Shown piece after piece: positions 35,765 through 39,668 of a stretch of 39,668 bases of DNA; position 1 is the stretch's first letter, and each line of letters opens with the position of its first letter. This DNA is from an uncultured Lachnospiraceae bacterium (GTDB lineage: Bacteria > Bacillota > Clostridia > Lachnospirales > Lachnospiraceae). The position numbers and the translations under genes are program-made. Below the pieces are notes generated by a model. It was not told where the DNA came from and made no database searches. It saw nothing but the letters and a program-made list of their open reading frames with translations. The stretch lies in assembly GCA_947176065.1 (NCBI GenBank), contig CAMWPB010000040.1:1-39668 (forward strand), given 5' to 3'.

Positions 35765-36538
35765 ATGAAAGTCAGAATCAAATTCGCCAAATACGGCGCC
35801 ATGAAATTTATCGGCCATCTGGACATGATGCGCTTTTTTCAGAAAGCTGTCAGAAGAGCTGACATCGACGTGAAATACTCGGAAGGGTTCAGTCCCCACC
35901 AGATTATGTCTTTCGCCGCGCCCCTTGGCGTAGGAATCGAAAGCTGTGGGGAATATATGGATCTGGAAGTGTTGTCTGTGACTTCTGCGGAAGACATGAA
36001 AAATGCGCTGAACCGGGTTATGGTGGGGGGTGTGAAGGTGCTGGCCGTAAATGTCCTGCCGGATCAGACGAAAAATGCCATGGCGAGCGTGGCGGCGGCC
36101 TCCTATCAGATCCATTTAAAGGAGGGGGCTTTCAAGATCCCCGACCTCGCGGAAGCCGTGTCTTCCTTCTATGCACAGGATCGGATTCTCTATACCAAGG
36201 AGACGAAGAAAAATACCCTTGAAGTAGATTTAAGGCAGGGCATTTACGAGATACAGGCGGACGAAACGCAGGTGCTGACAGACAGTATGTCGTCGGTCGC
36301 GGCGGTGTTTGCTGTGGATTCGAGTGAAAACCGCATGACTGTTCCCTGCCTTCGGATGACAGTGGATGCCAGCAGCAGCGGCAACATCAAGCCGACGGTG
36401 GTCTTTGAGAAATTCTGTGCCTTTGCAGGCTGTGAGATACCGTCTTCCTCGGTACAGGTGACGAGACTGGAGACTTATGCGAACCTTGCAAAAGAAGGGG
36501 ATCCCGGGCAGCTTGTGCCTCTTCTTTTACAAAAATAG
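35765..36538 (+). CDS. TIGR03936 family radical SAM-associated protein (DUF2344)
   Basis: This is a 257-residue partner of the preceding radical SAM protein; in some bacteria the two are fused. The family start is clear (VRIKFAKYGAMKFIGHLDMMRFFQKAVRRA), followed by YSEGFSPHQIMSFAAPLGVG. Its role is unknown; the steady association suggests joint action on one substrate or RNA. GAGGAG precedes the ATG, and the gap to the radical SAM gene is 39 nt. No terminator is seen before the MerR promoter. Confidence 0.92.
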   Translation: MKVRIKFAKYGAMKFIGHLDMMRFFQKAVRRADIDVKYSEGFSPHQIMSFAAPLGVGIESCGEYMDLEVLSVTSAEDMKNALNRVMVGGVKVLAVNVLPDQTKNAMASVAAASYQIHLKEGAFKIPDLAEAVSSFYAQDRILYTKETKKNTLEVDLRQGIYEIQADETQVLTDSMSSVAAVFAVDSSENRMTVPCLRMTVDASSSGNIKPTVVFEKFCAFAGCEIPSSSVQVTRLETYANLAKEGDPGQLVPLLLQK

Positions 36539-36557
36539 AAATTTTTTAAAATTCCTC

Positions 36558-36588
36558 TTGACCTTCCCCCTTGTGGAAGCCTTATTCT
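36558..36588 (+). promoter_or_regulatory. MerR-type promoter/operator with 19-nt spacer
   Basis: TTGACC (36558-36563) and TATTCT (36583-36588) are 19 nt apart, longer than the usual 17. The spacer holds the dyad CTTCC-N7-GGAAG (36563-36567 with 36575-36579). This is the layout that MerR regulators untwist to activate transcription. The gene immediately downstream is a MerR regulator, so autoregulation is likely. Confidence 0.75.
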
Positions 36589-36642
36589 GACGGTGTCAGA
36601 GGAAAGGAATGCTTTGGAAAAGGAAACGGAAAGGAGGGGCAT

Positions 36643-37281
36643 ATGAAGATTAATGAAGTGGAACAGCAGGTGGGCGTCTCCAAGAAGAACATTCGTTTTT
36701 ATGAACAGCAGGGACTTTTGCACCCGAAGCGCAACAGCGAGAACGGTTACCGGGAATACGATGAGACGGATGTGCTGCGCTTAAAGAAAGTCAAACTCTT
36801 ACGAAAATTATCCCTGCCCATCGATGAGATCAGACGGATTCAAAGCGGCGAACTGATTCTTGCAGACGCCTTGCATCGACAGCTCATTGTACTGGAGCGG
36901 GAGCAGACCAATCTGGCGGAAACCGCAGGGCTGTGCCGGCTGATTTTGGAGGAGGACTGCCTCTACCAGACACTTTCCCCTGACCAATATCTGGAAAGGA
37001 TGGTAGAAATGGAAGAGAAAGGAACGAAATTCAAAAACGTGTCGGGCGACACCATTCGGAAAAAGCGCGGTTCCATCTTTGCGGCTGTCGTTTTTATCCT
37101 GATCATGTGTGCTGTTGCCGGCATGCTCATCTGGGGCTACACGCAGGACCCGATCCCGAACCTGTTGTTCGGTGTGTTACTGCTGGTACCCATCGTAACT
37201 GTTTTTTTCGTGGTCATCGCGCTCATACAGCGCATCAGGGAATTGGAAGGAGGAGAAGAGGATGCTGCTCGTAAATACTGA
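36643..37281 (+). CDS. MerR family regulator with two C-terminal membrane helices
   Basis: This is a 212-residue protein. The N-terminal MerR winged helix is textbook (MKINEVEQQVGVSKKNIRFYEQQGLL and NGYREYDETDVLRLKKVKLLRKL, in pieces). A helical dimerisation region follows (about 75-145), then two hydrophobic segments (FAAVVFILIMCAVAGMLIWG and LLFGVLLLVPIVTVFFVVIALI, about 148-200), so the regulator is probably held in the membrane. GGAGG lies 6 nt before the ATG at 36643; an open frame further upstream runs into the promoter. Its 3' end overlaps ybjQ by 20 nt. The signal is unknown. Confidence 0.9.
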   Translation: MKINEVEQQVGVSKKNIRFYEQQGLLHPKRNSENGYREYDETDVLRLKKVKLLRKLSLPIDEIRRIQSGELILADALHRQLIVLEREQTNLAETAGLCRLILEEDCLYQTLSPDQYLERMVEMEEKGTKFKNVSGDTIRKKRGSIFAAVVFILIMCAVAGMLIWGYTQDPIPNLLFGVLLLVPIVTVFFVVIALIQRIRELEGGEEDAARKY

Positions 37282-37576
37282 CTATATTTCGGGAAAGGAA
37301 CTGGAAACGCTGGGAATCGTCAAGGGAAACATTGTGCAGACGAAAAATTTCGGCAGGGATTTTATGGCGGGAATCAAGACGCTGGTTGGAGGAGAGGTGA
37401 AGGAGTACACCGATATGCTGAATCAGGCCAGACAGATTGCCGTAAAACGTATGGTGGATGAGGCGATGGAGATGGGAGCGGACGCAATTGTCAATGTCCG
37501 CTACGCATCCTCGGCGCTCATGCAGGGCGCTGCCGAGATGATTGCCTACGGGACTGCCGTGAAGTATAAGTATTGA
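37262..37576 (+). CDS. YbjQ family heavy-metal-binding-domain protein (UPF0145/DUF74)
   Basis: This is a 104-residue, complete YbjQ-like protein. The family pattern is clear: ISGKELETLGIVKGNIVQ, then RDFMAGIKTLVGGEVKEYT, EMGADAIVNVRY and GTAVKY at the end. The fold forms a pentameric barrel in solved members, but a heavy-metal role rests mainly on the domain name. Overlap with merR and a strong GGAGGAG site make co-translation very likely, so it is the probable target of the MerR regulator. Confidence 0.92.
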   Translation: MLLVNTDYISGKELETLGIVKGNIVQTKNFGRDFMAGIKTLVGGEVKEYTDMLNQARQIAVKRMVDEAMEMGADAIVNVRYASSALMQGAAEMIAYGTAVKYKY

Positions 37577-37579
37577 AAT

Positions 37580-37608
37580 TTGTTGAAACACAGATAATTT
37601 GTTATAAT
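37580..37608 (+). promoter_or_regulatory. promoter of the RNase E/G gene
   Basis: TTGTTG (37580-37585) and TATAAT (37603-37608) are 17 nt apart, giving a leader of about 45 nt. Confidence 0.65.
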
Positions 37609-37661
37609 GTCCAATAGCAACAGACAATGACGCAGAATAATCCAAAGGAGACACACATCCC

Positions 37662-38849
37662 ATGGCCTCAGACGGCAAGATTCTCATCCTGAAACTGCAT
37701 GACAGACGTCTCAGTCTTCTTCTGAGGGGTAATCAGATTCTTTCCGCCAGTGTCTGGCACGATGCGGCCATAGCCGTAGGGAATATCTACATCGGCAAAG
37801 TACAAAACATTTCCAGAAATATCAACGCTGCCTTTATCGATTTGGGCAGCAAGAATCTGACATTCCTGCCGATGAACGATGCCGTCTCCGCCTTTGTTTT
37901 GAACCGTAAGCCGGATGGTTCCCTGAAAGTTGGCGATGATGTGCTGGTGCAGGTTGACAGGGCGCCCATGAAGACGAAACTTGCGGGCGTAACGACGAAA
38001 CTTTCCCTGCCCGGGCAGTATACGGTGGTGGGCATCTGGCCAAAAGGGCAGAAGGGCGGCGTACAGGTTTCCGCCAAGCTGGATGCCAAAAGGCAGGCGC
38101 ATTTCAGGGAATCGGAGGCACTTTTGCGGATTTCTGAGCGTTTCCGGCTGATTGTGAGAACGAATGCCGGAACGCTCGAACGGGAAGAGACGCTTCTGGA
38201 AGAGGCGCGCACGCTGTCGGATACGCTTGCGCATATTCTGGAAATTGCCTCTTCCCGTACCTGCTATAGCTGTCTGTACCGGCACAAAGGGGACTGTGTT
38301 TCCTTTGTGGAAAACGCTTACCGCAGCGAGTATGATGAGGTGATCACCGATCTGCCGGAGGTATACGATAACCTGCTGGAAACATGCCGGAGGGCGGATA
38401 TTCCCCTCCGTCTCTACAAGGATTCCCTTCTGCCGCTCTATAAGCTGTATTCCGTAGAACAGCGCCTACAGGAGCTTACCGATAAAAAAGTTTGGCTGAA
38501 ATCAGGCGGTTATCTGGTGATTGAGCCTACGGAGGCCCTTATTTCCATTGATGTCAATACGGGGAAGTACGAGGCCGGAAAGGATCAGGAGGAAACATTC
38601 TACCGCATCAACAGGGAGGCCGCAGAAATGATTGCCGTGCATCTGCGGGCAAGAAACCTCTCCGGTATGATTCTTATAGACTTTATCAATTTAAAAAGCA
38701 GGGAGCGGAAGACGGAACTTCTGGAATATATGCGTACCCTTTTAAAGAGAGATCCCATTCCCGCAAGAGCCCTGGATATGACAGCGCTCGGACTGATGGA
38801 GCTGACCAGAAAGAAAGTGTCTCCCAGCCTTGCGGAGCAGCTTAGATAA
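37662..38849 (+). CDS. ribonuclease E/G family protein, short form
   Basis: This is a 395-residue RNase G-like endoribonuclease. An S1-like RNA-binding region (AVGNIYIGKVQNISRNINAAFIDLG) lies at residues 38-70. A sensor region follows, then the DNase I-like catalytic part with the two metal-binding aspartates in ISIDVNTGKY and ILIDFINLK. It stops soon after LGLMELTRKK, so the CPxC zinc-link and small domain of E. coli RNase E/G are missing. An internal Cys201-x2-Cys204-x3-His208-x3-Cys212 cluster is present instead. GGAGA precedes the ATG. It is probably involved in rRNA or mRNA maturation. Confidence 0.9.
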   Translation: MASDGKILILKLHDRRLSLLLRGNQILSASVWHDAAIAVGNIYIGKVQNISRNINAAFIDLGSKNLTFLPMNDAVSAFVLNRKPDGSLKVGDDVLVQVDRAPMKTKLAGVTTKLSLPGQYTVVGIWPKGQKGGVQVSAKLDAKRQAHFRESEALLRISERFRLIVRTNAGTLEREETLLEEARTLSDTLAHILEIASSRTCYSCLYRHKGDCVSFVENAYRSEYDEVITDLPEVYDNLLETCRRADIPLRLYKDSLLPLYKLYSVEQRLQELTDKKVWLKSGGYLVIEPTEALISIDVNTGKYEAGKDQEETFYRINREAAEMIAVHLRARNLSGMILIDFINLKSRERKTELLEYMRTLLKRDPIPARALDMTALGLMELTRKKVSPSLAEQLR

Positions 38850-38881
38850 CGGCGTTTTGCACAGAAAGGAACGGAACTGCC

Positions 38882-39439
38882 ATGGAACTTTTACATATGG
38901 AAAAAGTAAAGGACGGAAAATACCTGAAAAATTATGAGCTGACTTATCGCAATAAGGCCGGACGCGAAAAAAAGTATGAGATTGTCAGCCGTCATGAAAT
39001 CCCCGGCCCGGAGGCCATAGGCCAGCATGTCAGCGGCGTTTCCATTGTGGCATTTCACGAAGGGAAAATGCTGCTCCTCCGGGAATTCCGTATGGGCGTC
39101 AACCGTTTCGTCTATAATCTCTGTGCAGGCATGATCAACGAGGGGGAGTCCATGGAAGAATGCATCCAGAGAGAGCTGTACGAGGAGACAGGACTGGACG
39201 TCAAAAAAATCCACAGCATCCTGCCGCCTTCTTTCGCTGCAGTCGCTTTCTCGGATGTGAAAACACAGATTGCCTTTGTGGACGCGGAGGGAAATTTTGA
39301 GGACCACACCTCAGAAAACGAACAGATTACCGCTGATTTCTATACGAAAGAGGAAGTAAATGAATTGTTGGAGACGGAAGAGTTCAGTTCCCGCGCACAG
39401 ATAGCCGCATACTTTTTTGCAGGGAATCCTTCATTTTGA
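38882..39439 (+). CDS. Nudix hydrolase (ADP-ribose pyrophosphatase-like)
   Basis: This is a 185-residue Nudix protein with a perfect Nudix box, GMINEGE-x7-REL-x-EE-x-GL (G-x5-E-x7-REUxEExGU), near residues 82-104. The preceding LREFRMGVNRFVYNLCAG is typical of the ADP-ribose/NDP-sugar branch (NudF-like). It should cleave a nucleoside diphosphate linked to a sugar, giving housekeeping of ADP-ribose or similar; the exact substrate is inferred. It lies 32 nt after the RNase gene on the same strand. An internal ATG five codons on is possible. Confidence 0.92.
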   Translation: MELLHMEKVKDGKYLKNYELTYRNKAGREKKYEIVSRHEIPGPEAIGQHVSGVSIVAFHEGKMLLLREFRMGVNRFVYNLCAGMINEGESMEECIQRELYEETGLDVKKIHSILPPSFAAVAFSDVKTQIAFVDAEGNFEDHTSENEQITADFYTKEEVNELLETEEFSSRAQIAAYFFAGNPSF

Positions 39440-39453
39440 AATCGACTTTTAGA

Positions 39454-39482
39454 TTGACTAAATTAGTCATATTTTCTAAAAC
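39454..39482 (+). promoter_or_regulatory. lspA promoter containing a 15-bp palindrome
   Basis: TTGACT (39454-39459) and TAAAAC (39477-39482) are 17 nt apart. The -35 is embedded in TGACTAA-A-TTAGTCA (39455-39469), an almost perfectly symmetric palindrome. It resembles operators of small winged-helix repressors (Rrf2/IscR- or MarR-like). The regulator is not in the window. Confidence 0.55.
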
Positions 39483-39521
39483 ATTCATAAATACGGCAGA
39501 AAGGAACATTCCGGTTTGACC

Positions 39522-39668
39522 ATGAAAATACAGAAACAACATCTTTTTTTGTCCATTTTGGCAATATGCAGCCTGCTTCTTGCAGATCAGTACACAAAAC
39601 AGCTTGCCGTTTCCCATCTGAAGGGGCAGGAAGCCTTTGTAATTATCAGCCGTGTGCTGGAATTTTAT
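39522..39668 (+). CDS. lspA: lipoprotein signal peptidase (signal peptidase II), C-terminus beyond the window
   Basis: Forty-nine codons are visible before the window ends. The first membrane helix (LFLSILAICSLLLA) is followed by DQYTKQLAVSHLKGQE and VLEFY, the start of the LspA pattern in which Asp-Gln-x-Thr-Lys begins the conserved region. The enzyme removes signal peptides from diacylated prolipoproteins. The catalytic Asp pair would lie beyond the edge. AAAGGA is rather far (16 nt) from the ATG; a TTG at 39516 in the same frame is better placed and may be the true start. Confidence 0.8.
   Translation, partial: MKIQKQHLFLSILAICSLLLADQYTKQLAVSHLKGQEAFVIISRVLEFY

Overview
The window looks like chromosomal DNA of a low-to-medium GC Firmicute, most likely a member of the Lachnospiraceae (Clostridia). 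The indications are the GlgC/GlgD pair, the HisZ plus short-form HisG pair, RecU, a clostridial-type LeuC/LeuD, a TIGR03960/DUF2344 radical SAM pair, a YlbJ-type sporulation membrane protein, and strong AGGAGG-type ribosome binding sites. No rRNA, tRNA, CRISPR array, insertion sequence or prophage was found. The assignment to family rests on protein recognition by eye, not on a database search.

Layout. 1-2260: the C-terminal part of a sensor histidine kinase, then a convergent LysR regulator divergent from leuC. 2520-4426: leuC, a 35-codon small ORF and leuD. A nested palindromic element (4400-4544) overlaps the leuD 3' end and is followed by an unrecognised protein. 5280-7310: a membrane GGDEF protein and a divergent, possibly leaderless gene of nuclease-like appearance. 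7519-12320: a type II topoisomerase pair (topoisomerase IV-like parE and parC) and rsmD. 12457-16169: coaD, a coiled-coil protein, a membrane-anchored cell-wall amidase, and ylbJ on the other strand. 16261-18881: a HAD phosphatase translationally coupled to a YgiQ radical SAM protein. 18976-21320: glgC-glgD on the minus strand. 21493-24065: a short-chain dehydrogenase, a two-helix membrane protein and an RluA-type pseudouridine synthase. 24187-25939: recU under a promoter that abuts a LexA-like GAAC-N4-GTTC palindrome, then a decayed gene and a lipoprotein.

26048-32261 is a histidine operon, hisZ-hisG-(SIMPL protein)-(34-aa membrane peptide)-hisD-hisB-hisIE. It has a strong promoter, a hairpin-rich leader and a terminator. 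hisIE carries an N-terminal HisF/HisA-like barrel domain that appears to have lost its catalytic aspartates. hisA, hisF, hisH and hisC are not in the window. After the operon come two unrecognised genes, then the TIGR03960 radical SAM protein with its DUF2344 partner. A merR-ybjQ cassette with its own MerR-type promoter follows (36558-37576), then an RNase E/G family protein without the C-terminal zinc-link, a Nudix hydrolase, and the start of lspA behind a palindrome-containing promoter.

The least ordinary signals are (i) stem-rich palindromic elements at gene ends (4400-4544, 18930-18973, 30848-30940), some sharing GAGAAT/ATTCTC arms; (ii) two well-translated-looking micro-ORFs inside the leu and his operons; (iii) the degenerate HisF domain fused to HisIE; (iv) the self-contained MerR-YbjQ cassette; and (v) the probable SOS control of recU. 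I did not find a clearly new multi-gene system.
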